Assembly: GCA_037976565.1 (NCBI GenBank)
Contig: CP137670.1
Location: forward strand, 248,001 to 312,000
Direction: 5' to 3'
DNA from: Mesocentrotus franciscanus
Taxonomy: Eukaryota; Echinodermata; Echinoidea; Camarodonta; Strongylocentrotidae
Length of the DNA: 64,000 bases
In this document: piece by piece, positions 37,609 to 50,650 of the stretch
Position numbering within the stretch: position 1 is the stretch's first letter
Layout of the letters: each line of letters begins with the position of its first letter
Notes under the pieces: generated by a model
The model's database searches: none
What the model saw: the letters and a program-made list of their open reading frames with translations, nothing else
Told to the model about the DNA's origin: nothing
Position numbers and translations under genes: made by a program

Positions 37609-38931
37609 TAGACATTACACGTGAACGGAAAATGGAATTCTCAAATCCCACTTTGCAAGTGAAATATGAGCATGATCCCGGCATCTGATCGAAAAATAAA
37701 GGGCACACTTGTGATAGCTTATTGTCTCAGCTACAACATACTCAAAGCTCAGCAAAACAAAACTAAAACGACGGAGATATTGCTCGCGAAAGACGGGAAT
37801 GTAGAATCCAGTTTTGAAAAAAGTCATGTCCCATAGAGAATACACGCAAAATGTGAAAAATTGACATGCCTCCTTTAATCGCAAAAATACGCCATGATGC
37901 CTTTGTCAAAATGAAAATCGTGGTGACTGCATTTGTAGAGAATTGTCTCAGCTAGAACATATCAAAATTTGGAAGAAAATCGATCAATATTTACAGAGAT
38001 ACAATCAATTTTCCAAAAATATGCTGACGTCATAATATGCAAATTGAAATTTTGAGTTCGGAGGCCATATGATGACGTCATGAGTTAATTGAGGGTCAAA
38101 TGAGACATGAAATCATATCTCCGACTCATAATCTATCCAAATATGAAAAAAATTGGGGTATCCATCCATTCTGAAGAGTTACAATGAGTTTTGTATAGGC
38201 ATGTTTTTGCCTATGTATTGTGGATAGAGATAGCGCGGTCCGCGGGTGCTGTTATACTTTGACGGACGCTCATTGCGTTATTACTGGTCAGAAAAAGTGA
38301 ACAAGGTATCAAAATGCTTGGAAAAATGTGCCAAATATGATGCAGAAAAAATTTGGTGATTTGATGTTGCAAAATGCCAAACGCGCGAAAACGCGCGCGC
38401 ATAAGTGCGCGCGCAAATTTTGAAAATGCTTAAAATGGCCTGAAACGTGCAAACAAAATTTGGGACGAATTGGAGCATTTTGAAATTTTGATGCGCGCGT
38501 ACGCGCGTCGAGGTGCGCGCGCGGATTTTGTCGACATTTTTGTTGACCTTTGACCTAAAATTGATGTATACCAAATATGGTTGATTTTTGATGACTCGTT
38601 ATCGAGATAAGATAATGACCTGATGTTTACAAAATGGCGCCTGGATGACGTCACGATGACCCCATGACCTTGAAAAGTTACTTGAACTTGATATTATAGG
38701 GCCTGATGACTGACAGAAATTGAAGGAAATTGAACATGTCGATTTCGAGTAAACGCTACACAAAAAAGTGTACGGATGAAATAAAAATAAATAAATAAAT
38801 AATAAAGAAAGAAAATTCTGACAAAATCAATAGGTGATCTGTCGTTGACAGATCACCTAATAAAGAAAGAAAATTCTGACGAAATCAATAGGTAGTCTGT
38901 CGTTGACAGACCACCTAATAATACGTACGTA
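37609..38931 (-). mobile_element. Hybrid unit: C-like left part, B-like right part
   Basis: From 37609 to about 38210 it follows the C/A-type body. From about 38220 to 38560 the CG tracts are diverged (GCGCGGTCCGCGGG and longer CG runs). From about 38630 it follows array B to a doubled terminal hairpin at 38760-38928. Breakpoints lie in the CG-rich region. Confidence 0.75.
38760..38928 (-). repeat. Two tandem B-type terminal-hairpin modules
   Basis: AATAAAGAAAGAAAATTCTG plus a hairpin occurs twice. The first has GGTGATCTGTC/GACAGATCACC and the second GGTAGTCTGTC/GACAGACCACC, so stem bases change together in the first copy. Confidence 0.85.
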
Positions 38932-40189
38932 TCACCTAATGCATGGTTCCTGCAAAGTTCTACCGAATTCGCAATTTCAACTTTCAATTGAAAGTTTTGA
39001 CATGATCCCAACATCTGATCAAAAACCAAAAGCACGGTTTTTATAGCCCATAGTCTCAGCTATAACATACCCAAATTTGGGAGAAAATAGAGCACAAATA
39101 AGCTAGATAGTGCTCAAAGATTAATGTCATGTAGATTCATGATGTGAACGAAATTCACCGTCCATAGACATAACACGCAAATTAAGAAAATTCTGACATG
39201 TCATCTTCAAATGAAATTTTCACCATGATAACGTCATCAAAATGAAAAATGATGTGCACTAATCTTGTAGAGAATTGTCTTAACTACATCATATCGAAAT
39301 TTAAAAGAAAATTGATCAATATTTACAGAGATACGATCAATTTTCCATAAATATGCTGACGTCATAATATGCAAATTCGTTTTTTGAGTTCCAAGGCCAT
39401 TATGATGATGTCACGATATATAATGGCCAAATGAGACAGAAATCATATCTCCGACTCATGATCTATCAAATATGAAAAAATTGAAGGTCCCCGTGCATCC
39501 CAAAGAGCTATAATGGATTTTGTATAGGCATGTTTTTGCCCATATATGCTATGTATTACAAGAGCTCGCGCGCACGGACATGTTTCTTGAACGGACGCTC
39601 ATTCCGTTATTAATGGTCATAAAAGGATAAACATGGTATCAAATTGTTCAGAAAAAATGAGGAACATCATGTCAAAAATAAACTAGGAGGAATTATTTTT
39701 CGTTCGGCCGTCACGAACGAAAACGCGCGAAAATTCGCGTTTTCGCGTTTTTTTGCGAAATGCTTAAAATGACCTGAAACGTATGCAAAATGAATTTGAG
39801 ACGATTTTGAGCATTTTTAAATTTGCGCGCGCACTGACGCGCGGACGTACGCGCGCGCGTTTATTGACCTGAAATTGACCGGACGGATATTGACCTTGAT
39901 CATGGTAAATATGAATGAGAAATGACTTTCTGTTATGAAGTTATGATCGTTTGTGATTTTCAGAAAATATCACAAAATGGCGCCTGGATGACGTCACGAT
40001 GACTCCATGACCTTGAGAAGGTTACTGGAACTTGATATTATAGGGCCTGATGACTGACAGAAATTGAAGGAAATTGACCATGTCGATTTCGAGTAAACGT
40101 TTACACAAAAAGTGTACGGAAGAAATAATAAAGAAAGAAAATTCTGACGAAATCAATAGGTAGTCTGTCGTTGACAGACCACCTAATAA
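38932..40189 (-). mobile_element. Array B unit B3 (1258 bp)
   Basis: Collinear with B1. It has ATTTACAGAGATAC where B1 has ATTGAGAGAGATAC, and small deletions near 39420-39470. Confidence 0.85.
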
Positions 40190-41451
40190 TACGTACGTAT
40201 CACCTAATGCATGGTTCCTGCAAAGTTCTACCGAATTCGCAATTTCAACTTTCAATTGAAAGTTTTGACATGATCCCAACATCTGATCAAAAACCAAAAG
40301 CACGGTTTTTATAGCCCATAGTCTCAGCTATAACATACCCAAATTTGGGAGAAAATAGAGCACAAATAAGCTAGATAGTGCTCAAAGATTAATGTCATGT
40401 AGATTCATGATGTGAACGAAATTCACCGTCCATAGACATAACACGCAAATTAAGAAAATTCTGACATGTCATCTTCAAATGAAATTTTCACCATGATAAC
40501 GTCATCAAAATGAAAATGATGTGCACTAATCTTGTAGAGAATTGTCTTAACTACAACATATCGAAATTTGGAAGAAAATCGATCAATATTTACAGAGATA
40601 CAATCAATTTTCCATAAATATGCTGACGTCATAATATGCAAATTCGTTTTTGAGTTCCAAGGCCATTATGATGACGTCACGATATATATAATGGCCAAAT
40701 GAGACATGAAATCATATCTCCGACTCATAATCTATCAAATATGAAAAAAATTGAAGGTCCCCATCCATCCTGAAGAGCTATAATGGATTTTGTATAGGCA
40801 TGTTTTTGCCCATATATGCTATGTATTACAAGAGCTCGCGCGCACGGACATGTTTCTTGAACGGACGCTCATTCCGTTATTAATGGTCATAAAAGGATAA
40901 ACATGGTATCAAATTGTTCAGAAAAAATGAGGAATATCATGTCAAAAAAAACTAGGAGGAATTATTTTCGTTCGGCCGTCACGAACGAAAACGCGCGAAA
41001 ATTCGCGTTCGCGTTTTTTGCGAAATGCTTAAAATGGCCTGAAACGTATGCAAAATGAATTTGAGACGATTTTGAGCATTTTTAAATTTGCGCGCGCACT
41101 GACGCGCGGACGCGCGCGCGTTTATTGACCTGAAATTGACCGGACGGATATTGACCTTGATCATGATAAATATGAATGAGAAATGACTTTCCGTTATGAA
41201 GATATGATCGTTTGTGATTTTCAGAAAATATCACAAAATGGCGCCTGGATGACGTCACGATGACTCCATGACCTTGAGAAGGTTACTGGAACTTGATATT
41301 ATAGGGCCTGATGACTGACAGAAATTCGAAGGAAATTGACCATGTCGATTTCGAGTAAACGTTTACACAAAAAGTGTACGGAAGAAATAATAAAGAAAGA
41401 AAATTCTGACGAAATCAATAGGTAGTCTGTCGTTGACAGACCACCTAATAA
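40190..41451 (-). mobile_element. Array B unit B4, mosaic (1262 bp)
   Basis: Between about 40550 and 41215 this copy carries A/C-type states: ACAACATATCGAAATTTGG, GACATGAAATCATATCTCCG, CATCCATCCTGAAGAGC and GTTATGAAGATATGATC. The flanks are ordinary B sequence. This fits gene conversion or an older intermediate. Confidence 0.8.
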
Positions 41452-42711
41452 TACGTACGTATCACCTAATGCATGGTTCCTGCAAAGTTCTACCGAATTC
41501 GCAATTTCAACTTTCAATTGAAAGTTTTGACATGATCCCAACATCTGATCAAAAACCAAAAGCACGGTTTTTATAGCCCATAGTCTCAGCTATAACATAC
41601 CCAAATTTGGGAGAAAATAGAGCACAAATAAGCTAGATAGTGCTCAAAGATTAATGTCATGTAGATTCATGATGTGAACGAAATTCACCGTCCATAGACA
41701 TAACACGCAAATTAAGAAAATTCTGACATGTCATCTTCAAATGAAATTTTCACCATGATAACGTCATCAAAATGAAAATGATGTGCACTAATCTTGTAGA
41801 GAATTGTCTTAACTACATCATATCGAAATTTAAAAGAAAATTGATCAATATTACAGAGATACGATCAATTTTCCATAAATATGCTGACGTCATAATATGC
41901 AAATTCGTTTTTTGAGTTCCAAGGCCATTATGATGATGTCACGATATATATAATGGCCAAATGAGACATGAAATCATATCTCCGACTCATTATCTAATCA
42001 AATATGAAAAAAATTGAAGGTCCCCGTGCATCCCAAAGAGCTATAATGGATTTTGTATAGGCATGTTTTTGCCCATATATGCTATGTATTACAAGAGCTC
42101 GCGCGCACGGACATGTTTCTTGAACGGACGCTCATTCCGTTATTAATGGTCATAAAAGGATAAACATGGTATCAAATTGTTCAGAAAAAATGAGGAATAT
42201 CATGTCAAAATAAACTAGGAGGAATTATTTTCGTTCGGCCGTCACGAACGAAAACGCGCAAAATTCGCGCGCTTTTTTTGCGAAATGCTTAAAATGACCT
42301 GAAACGTATGCAAAATGAATTTGAGACGATTTTGAGCATTTTTAAATTTGCGCGCACTGACGCGCGGACGTACGCGCGCGCGCGTTTATTGACCTGAAAT
42401 TGACCGGACGGATATTGACCTTGATCATGATAAATATGAATGAGAAATGACTTTCTGTTATGAAGTTATGATCGTTTGTGATTTTCAGAAAATATCACAA
42501 AATGGCGCCTGGATGACGTCACGATGACTCCATGACCTTGAGTTACTGGAACTTGATATTATAGGGCCTGATGACTGACAGAAATTGAAGGAAATTGACC
42601 ATGTCGATTTCGAGTAAACGTTTACACAAAAAAGTGTACGGAAGAAATAATAAAGAAAGAAAATTCTGACGAAATCAATAGGTAGTCTGTCGTTGACAGA
42701 CCACCTAATAA
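41452..42711 (-). mobile_element. Array B unit B5 (1260 bp)
   Basis: Collinear with B1. The CG tract is altered (AAATTCGCGCGC), and the TGACCTTGA block lacks the following AGAAGG. Confidence 0.85.
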
Positions 42712-43976
42712 TACGTACGTATCACCTAATGCATGGTTCCTGCAAAGTTCTACCGAATTCGCAATTTCAACTTTCAATTGAAAGTTTTGACATGATCCCA
42801 ACATCTGATCAAAAACCAAAAGCACGGTTTTTATAGCCCATAGTCTCAGCTATAACATACCCAAATTTGGGAGAAAATAGAGCACAAATAAGCTAGATAG
42901 TGCTCAAAGATTAATGTCATGTAGATTCATGATGTGAACGAAATTCACCGTCCATAGACATAACACGCAAATTAAGAAAATTCTGACATGTCATCTTCAA
43001 ATGAAATTTTCACCATGATAACGTCATCAAAATGAAAATGATGTGCACTAATCTTGTAGAGAATTGTCTTAACTACATCATATCGAAATTTAAAAGAAAA
43101 TTGATCAATATTGTGAGAGATACGATCAATTTTCCATAAATATGCTGACGTCATAATATGCAAATTCGTTTTTTGAGTTCCAAGGCCATTATGATGATGT
43201 CACGATATATATAATGGCCAAATGAGACCAGAAATCATATCTCCGACTCATGATCTAATCAAATATGAAAAAAATTGAAGGTCCTCGTGCATCCCAAAGA
43301 GCTATAATGGATTTTGTATAGGCATGTTTTTGCCCATATATGCTATGTATTACAAGAGCTCGCGCGCACGGACATGTTTCTTGAACGGACGCTCATTCCG
43401 TTATTAATGGTCATAAAAGGATAAACATGGTATCAAATTGTTCAGAAAAAATGAGGAACATCATGTCAAAAATAAACTAGGAGGAATTATTTTCGTTCGG
43501 CCGTCACGAACGAAAACGCGCGAAAATTCGCGTTTTCGTTTTTTTGCGAAATGCTTTAAATGACCTGAAACGTATGCAAAATGAATTTGAGACGATTTTG
43601 AGCATTTTTAATTTTGCGCGCACTGACGCGACGGACGCGCGCGCGCGTTTATTGACCTGAAATTGACCGGACGGATATTGACCTTGATCATGGTAAATAT
43701 GAATGAGAAATGACTTTCTGTTATGAAGTTATGATCGTTTGTGATTTTCAGAAAATATCACAAAATGGCGCCTGGATGACGTCACGATGACTCCATGACC
43801 TTGAGAAGGTTACTGGAACTTGATATTATAGGGCCTGATGACTGACAGAAATTGAAGGAAATTGACCATGTCGATTTCGAGTAAACCACACAAAAAAAGT
43901 GTACGGAAGAAATAATAAAGAAAGAAAATTCTGACGAAATCAATAGGTAGTCTGTCGTTGACAGACCACCTAATAA
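42712..43976 (-). mobile_element. Array B unit B6 (1265 bp)
   Basis: Close to B1, with ATTGTGAGAGATAC at the variable site and a shortened second CG tract near 43615-43645. Confidence 0.85.
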
Positions 43977-45238
43977 TACGTACGTATCACCTAATGCATG
44001 GTTCCTGCAAAGTTCTACCGAATTCGCAATTTCAACTTTCAATTGAAAGTTTTGACATGATCCCAACATCTGATCAAAAACCAAAAGCACGGTTTTTATA
44101 GCCCATAGTCTCAGCTATAACATACCCAAATTTGGGAGAAAATAGAGCACAAATAAGCTAGATAGTGCTCAAAGATTAATGTCATGTAGATTCATGATGT
44201 GAACGAAATTCACCGTCCATAGACATAACACGCAAATTAAGAAAATTCTGACATGTCATCTTCAAATGAAATTTTCACCATGATAACGTCATCAAAATGA
44301 AAATGATGTGCACTAATCTTGTAGAGAATTGTCTTAACTACATCATATCGAAATTTAAAAGAAAATTGATCAATATTGAGAGATACGATCAATTTTCCAT
44401 AAATATGCTGACGTCATAATATGCAAATTCGTTTTTTGAGTTCCAAGGCCATTATGATGATGTCACGATATATATAATGGCCAAATGAGACCAGAAATCA
44501 TATCTCCGACTCATGATCTAATCAAATATGAAAAAAATTGAAGGTCCCGTGCATCCCAAAGAGCTATAATGGATTTTGTATAGGCATGTTTTTGCCCATA
44601 TATGCTATGTATTACAAGAGCTCGCGCGCACGGACATGTTTCTTGAACGGACGCTCATTCCGTTATTAATGGTCATAAAAGGATAAACATGGTATCAAAT
44701 TGTTCAGAAAAAATGAGGAACATCATGTCAAAAATAAACTAGGAGGAATTATTTTTCGTTCGGCCGTCACGAACGAAAACGCGCGAAAATTCGCGTTTTC
44801 GCGTTTTTTTGCGAAATGCTTAAATGACCTGAAACGTATGCAAAATGAATTTGAGACGATTTTGAGCATTTTTAAATTTGCGCGCACTGACGCGCGGACG
44901 TACGCGCGCGCGTTTATTGACCTGAAATTGACCGGACGGATATTGACCTTGATCATGGTAAATATGAATGAGAAATGACTTTCTGTTATGAAGTTATGAT
45001 CGTTTGTGATTTTCAGAAAATATCACAAAATGGCGCCTGGATGACGTCACGATGACTCCATGACCTTGAGAAGGTTACTGAACTTGATATTATAGGGCCT
45101 GATGACTGACAGAAATTGAAGGAAATTGACCATGTCGATTTCGAGTAAACGTTTACACAAAAAGTGTACGGAAGAAATAATAAAGAAAGAAAATTCTGAC
45201 GAAATCAATAGGTAGTCTGTCGTTGACAGACCACCTAA
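43977..45238 (-). mobile_element. Array B unit B7 (1262 bp)
   Basis: Close to B1. The GAGAGATAC site is two bases shorter, and the terminal AATAAT spacer before 45239 has lost a triplet. Confidence 0.85.
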
Positions 45239-46492
45239 TACGTACGTATCACCTAATGCATGGTTCCTGCAAAGTTCTACCGAATTCGCAATTTCAACTT
45301 TCAATTGAAAGTTTTGACATGATCCCAACATCTGATCAAAACCAAAAGCACGGTTTTTATAGCCCATAGTCTCAGCTATAACATACCCAAATTTGGGAGA
45401 AAATAGAGCACAAATAAGCTAGATAGTGCTCAAAGATTAATGTCATGTAGATTCATGATGTGAACGAAATTCACCGTCCATAGACATAACACGCAAATTA
45501 AGAAAATTCTGACATGTCATCTTCAAATGAAATTTTCACCATGATAACGTCATCAAAATGAAAATGATGTGCACTAATCTTGTAGAGAATTGTCTTAACT
45601 ACATCATATCGAAATTTAAAAGAAAATTGATCAATATTGAGAGAGATACGATCAATTTTCCATAAATATGCTGACGTCATAATATGCAAATTCGTTTTTT
45701 GAGTTCCAAGGCCATTATGATGATGTCACGATATATATAATGGCCAAATGAGACCAGAAATCATATCTCCGACTCATGATCTAATCAAATATGAAAAAAT
45801 TGAAGGTCCCGTGCATCCCAAAGAGCTATAATGGATTTTGTATAGGCATGTTTTTGCCCATATATGCTATGTATTACAAGAGCTCGCGCGCACGGACATG
45901 TTTCTTGAACGGACGCTCATTCCGTTATTAATGGTCATAAAAGGATAAACATGGTATCAAATTGTTCAGAAAAAATGAGGAACATCATGTCAAAATAAAC
46001 TAGGAGGAATTATTTTTCGTTCGGCCGTCACGAACGAAAACGCGCGAAAATTCGCCGCTTTTTTGCGAAATGCTTAAAATGACCTGAAACGTATGCAAAA
46101 TGAATTTGAGACGATTTTGAGCATTTTTAATTTGCGCGCGCACTGACGCGGACGTATGCGCGCGCGTTTATTGACCTGAAATTGACCGGACGGATATTGA
46201 CCTTGATCATGGTAAATATGAATGAGAAATGACTTTCTGTTATGAAGTTATGATCGTTTGTGATTTTCAGAAAATATCACAAAATGGCGCCTGGATGACG
46301 TCACGATGACTCCATGACCTTGAGAAGGTTACTTGAACTTGATATTATAGGGCCTGATGACTGACAGAAATTGAAGGAAATTGACCATGTCGATTTCGAG
46401 TAAACGTTTACACAAAAAAGTGTACGGAAGAAATGATAAAGAAAGAAAATTCTGACGAAATCAATAGGTAGTCTGTCGTTGACAGACCACCT
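45239..46492 (-). mobile_element. Array B unit B8 (last)
   Basis: Close to B1, with a contracted CG tract near 46045. It leads into a run of four terminal-hairpin modules. Confidence 0.85.
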
Positions 46493-46660
46493 AATAAAGA
46501 AAGAAAATTCTGACGAAATTAATAGGTGATCTGTCGATACCGACAGACCACCTAATAATAAATAAGAAAGAAAATTCTGACGAAATCAATAGGTGATCTG
46601 TCGATACCGACAGACCACCTAAAATTATAAGGTGGTCTGTATGATATACAGCCCACCTAA
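46435..46660 (-). repeat. Four tandem terminal-hairpin modules, switching from B-type to A-type
   Basis: The modules end with GACAGACCACCT three times and then ACAGCCCACCT once. The second and third have the loop GATACC. The last is followed directly by the A-type CTAGACATTT terminus at 46661, so the run bridges the two subfamilies. Confidence 0.88.
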
Positions 46661-48429
46661 CTAGACATTTAATACTTGTTAATAACAAGTATAGGTGGGC
46701 TGTTCCAAGTGCATGCCACACATGTTTAGTGACATACTAAGTATTTAAGATAACATTGGCATGATTTGACATTATTTTTTGAAATAATCCTCTTATTCAG
46801 GTCTATTAGTGTGCCAAATTTCAAGTCTATACAATGCATGGTTTTAGAGAAACCATGTACAATATATTTGACCTTTGACCCTCAAATCTAAATATCAAAA
46901 TGAAAAATGTTGGCAATTGAGCTTGTAGAGAATTGCCTTAGCTACAACATATCGAAATTTGGAAGAAAATTGATCAGTATTTACAGAGATACACTCAATT
47001 TTCCTTCAATATGCTGACGTCATAATATGCAAATTCGTATTTTGAGTACCAAGGCCATTATGATGAAGTCAGAATATTTGTAATAGCCAAATGAGACATG
47101 AAATCATATCACCGACACATACTCTATCAAAATATGAAAAATTGGGGTCCAGGTGCATCCCAAAGAACTATAAAGGATTTTGTATAAGCATGGTTTTGAC
47201 AAGTGCGTTACGGATATACCAAAACATTTCCCATAGCGATTACACGTGAACGGAAAATGGAATTCTCAAATCCCACTTTGCAAGTGAAATATGAGCATGA
47301 TCCCGGCATCTGATCGAAAAAGTGCACAATTGTGATAGCTTATTGCCTCAGCTACAACATACTCAAAGCTAAGAAAACCAAACTAAAACGAAGGAGATAT
47401 TGCTCGCAAAAGACGGGAATGTAGAATCCAGTTTTGAAAAAAGTCATGTCCCATAGAGAATACACGCAAAATGTGAAAAATTGTCATGCCTCCTTCAATC
47501 ACAAAAATACGCCATGATGCCTTGGTCAAAATGAAAATTGTGGTAACTGCATTTGTAGAGAATTGTCTCAGCTAGAACATATCAAAATTTGGAAGAAAAT
47601 TGATCAATATTTACAGAGATACAATCAATTTTCCAAAAATATGCTGACGTCATAATATGCAAATTGAAATTTTGAGTTTGGAGGCCATTATGATGACGTC
47701 ATGAGTTAATTGAGGGTCAAATGAGACATGAAATCATATCTCCGACTCATAATCTATCTAAATATGAAAAATTGGGAGTTCCCATCCATTCTGAAGAGTT
47801 ACAATGAATTTTGTATAGGCATGTTTTTGCCCATATATGCTATGTATTACAAGAGCTCGCGCGCACGGACATTTATATTGAATGGACGCTCATCTTGTTA
47901 TTAATGGTCATTAAGAGATAAACATGGTATCAAATTGTTCGAAAAAATATGGGAAATACCATGAAAGAAAAAAAAATGGCGATTTTATGTTGTATAATCG
48001 TGTTACGCGCGAAAACGCGCGCGCATGTGCGTGTGCGCGATTTTTTATAAAATGCTTAAAATGGCCTGAAACGTATACAAAATGAATTTGAGACGATTTG
48101 GAACATTTTGAAATTTTGCGCGCGCTAACGCACGGACGTACGCATGCGCGCGTTTTTTACCTGAAATTGACCGGACGGATATTGACCTTGATCATGATAA
48201 ATATGAATGAAAACGACTTTTCGTTATGAAGATATGATCATGAGTAGATTTTCAGAAAATTTTACAAAATGGCGCCTAGATGACGTCATCAGTCAAGGTC
48301 AAGGTTGAAAACCTTATTGTGCTTTGTTTATATGCCAATACATATGTGTGCTAAATTTCAAGGTATTTGATTTAACCATTTTCAAGTTATCTTGCTAACA
48401 AAAAAGTGGGTCGAAATAAGAAAAATAAA
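46661..48429 (-). mobile_element. Region C unit C1
   Basis: CTAG terminus with hairpin ATACTTGTTAATAACAAGTAT. The left block (46690-46890) is not found in array A. It holds a hairpin CATGGTTT/AAACCATG (46837-46857) and TGACCTTTGACC (46869-46880). From 46898 it follows an A unit but starts at the palindrome right arm, so it has no palindrome. The unit ends at AAAAATAAA before the next CTAG, with no opposite terminal hairpin. Confidence 0.8.
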
Positions 48430-48736
48430 CTAGACATATAATACTTGTTAATAACAAGTATAGGTGGGCTGTTCCAAGTACATGCCACACATGTTTAGTG
48501 ACATACTAAGTAGTTAAGAAAACATTGGCATGATTTGACCTTATTTTTTTCAAATAATCCTCTTATTCAGGTCTATTAGTGTGCCAAATTTCGAAAGTCA
48601 CCTCCCATAGAGAATGCACGCAAAATTAGGCATTTTATTACATTGTTTGTGATTGTATATGATAATATGTTATAATAGTCGAAGAAGATCATAAAATCAA
48701 ATTCAAAACGACGGCAAAAAAAAAATTAAAAAAAAT

Positions 48737-48803
48737 TGACCCACCAGGAATCGAACTTGGGTCGCCGGAATGGGAGGCAAGTGCTATGACCACTATACCA
48801 AAA
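48737..48803 (-). pseudogene. tRNA-like module, copy 2
   Basis: Same A-box/B-box arrangement as the copy at 37533, with an identical pseudo-anticodon segment and a preceding A-rich tract. Confidence 0.6.
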
Positions 48804-50034
48804 TAATCCACATAGACATTACACGTGAACGGAAAATGGAATTCTCAAATCCCACTTTGCAAGTGAAATATGAGCATGATCCCGGCATCTGATCGAAAAA
48901 TAAAGGGCACACTTGTGATAGCTTATTGTCTCAGCTACAACATACTCGAAGCTGGCAGAAAACAAGCAAAACGACGAGATATTGCTCAAAAAGACTGGAA
49001 TGTAGAATCCAGTTTTGAAAAAGTCATGTCCCATAGAGAATACACGCAAAATGTGAAAAATTGACATGCCTCCTTTAATCGCAAAAATACGCCATGATGC
49101 CTTTGTCAAAATGAAAAATCGTGTAGACTGCATTTGTAGAAATTGTCTCAGCTAGAACATATCAAAATTTGGAAGAAAATCGATCAATATTTACAGAGAT
49201 ACAATCAATTTTCCAAAAATATGCTGACGTCATAATATGCAAATTGAAATTTTGAGTTCGGAGGCCATTATGATGACGTCATGAGTTAATTGAGGGTCAA
49301 ATGAGACATGAAATCATATCTCCGACTCATAATCTATCCAAATATGAAAAAAATTGGGAGTTCCCATCCATTCTGAAGAGTTACAATGAATTTTGTATAG
49401 GCATGTTTTTGCCCATATATGCTATGTATTACAAGAGCTCGCGCGCACGGACATGTTTCTTGAACGGACGCTCATTGCGTTATTAATGGTCAAAAAAGGT
49501 AAACAAGGTATCAAAATGCTTAGAAAAATGTGCCAAATATGATGACAAAGAAAATTTGGCGATTCTATGTTGCAAAATACCAGTACGCGCGAAAACGCAC
49601 GCGCATGCGCGTGTGCGCGATTTTTTATAAAATGCTTAAAATGGCCAGAAACGTATGCAAAATGAATTTGAGACGATTTTGAGCATTTTTAAATTTTGCG
49701 CGCGCGCTAACGCGCGGACGTACGCATGCGCGCGTTTTTTGACCTGAAATTGACCGGACGGATATTGACCTTGATCATGATAAATATGAATGAGAAACGA
49801 CTTTCCGTTATGAAGATATGATCATGAGTAGATTTTCAGAAAATTTTACAAAATGGCGCCTAGATGACGTCATCAGTCAAGGTCAAGGTTGAAAACCTTA
49901 TTTTGCTTTGTCCATATGCCTATACATATGTGTGCCAAATTTCAAGGCATTTGATTTAGCCATTTTCAAATTATCTTGCTAACAATAAAGTGGGTGGAAA
50001 TAAGAAAAATAAATAAAGAATAATAAATAAATAA

Positions 50035-50213
50035 TAAAGGCAATTCTAACGAAAACATAAGGTGGTCTGTATTATATACAGCCCACCTAATAAATAAAGG
50101 CGATTTTAACAAAATTATAAGGTGGTCTGTATGATATACAGCCCACCTAATAAAGGCGATTTTAACAAAATTATAAGGTGGTCTGTATGATATACAGCCC
50201 ACCTAATAAAGAA
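50035..50213 (-). repeat. Three tandem A-type terminal-hairpin modules
   Basis: AATAAAGGC(A/G)ATT plus hairpin three times, separated by only AATAAA. The third is followed by GAATAAA and the next CTAG terminus at 50218. Confidence 0.9.
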
Positions 50214-50217
50214 TAAA

Positions 50218-50650
50218 CTAGACATGTAATACTTGTTTCGGAACAAGTATAGGTGGGCTGTTCCAATTAGTGCCTACCACACATGGTTAGGGAGATAGTG
50301 AGCAGTGAAATGTTTGACATTTGACCCTAATTTACATACTAAGTAGTTAAGATACCATTGGCATGATTTGACCTTAATTTTTGAAATAATCCTCTTATTC
50401 ATTTCATGTCTATTAGTGTGCCAAATTTCAAGTCTATACAAAGCATGGTTTTAGAGAAACCATGTACAGTATATTTGACCTTTAACCTTAAAATTTAAAT
50501 AACATAATGAAATATGCATATTCTCGATTTTGTGTTTTTATATCAAATATTTTTTCTTACCTATCAACATGCAACGTTTTAAGTCAATTGCGACCAATAT
50601 ACCAAAATACTCCACATAGACATTACACGTGAACGGAAAATGGAATTCTC
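50218..50650 (-). mobile_element. Truncated region C unit
   Basis: CTAG terminus plus the left block with the CATGGTTT/AAACCATG hairpin. It then breaks at about 50585 to a short body piece (CCACATAGACATTACACGTG) ending at AATTCTCAA, and then non-array sequence. Confidence 0.75.

Larger units (their letters stand above)
33563..46492 (-). mobile_element. Array B: related elements in about 1.26-kb tandem units
   Basis: Unit phase, taken at TACGTACGTA, is 33863, 35130, 38932, 40190, 41452, 42712, 43977 and 45239. The periods are 1258-1267 bp. The body is homologous to the second half of an A unit: the ATGCTGACGTCATAATATGC block, the ATCATATCTCCGACTCAT block, the CG tracts and the ATTGACCTTGATCATG block. 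The terminal hairpin differs (GTAGTCTGTCGTTGACAGAC). Junctions here lack the CTAG end, so these tandem joints are not simple end-to-end element insertions. No convincing ORF is present. Confidence 0.65.
48430..50217 (-). mobile_element. Region C unit C2 with tRNA-like module and tripled terminus
   Basis: The left block is cut at about 48595 and joined to a segment leading to the tRNA-like module (48737-48803). The A-type body follows. It closes with three terminal hairpin modules (about 50035-50205), the first with GTATTATATAC and the next two with GTATGATATAC loops. Confidence 0.8.

Noticed and set aside
34962..45367. Recurrent minus-strand frames of about 60-106 codons in array B
   Set aside because: They recur because the DNA is repeated. 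Their ends shift with each small indel, and no domain or codon conservation is visible.
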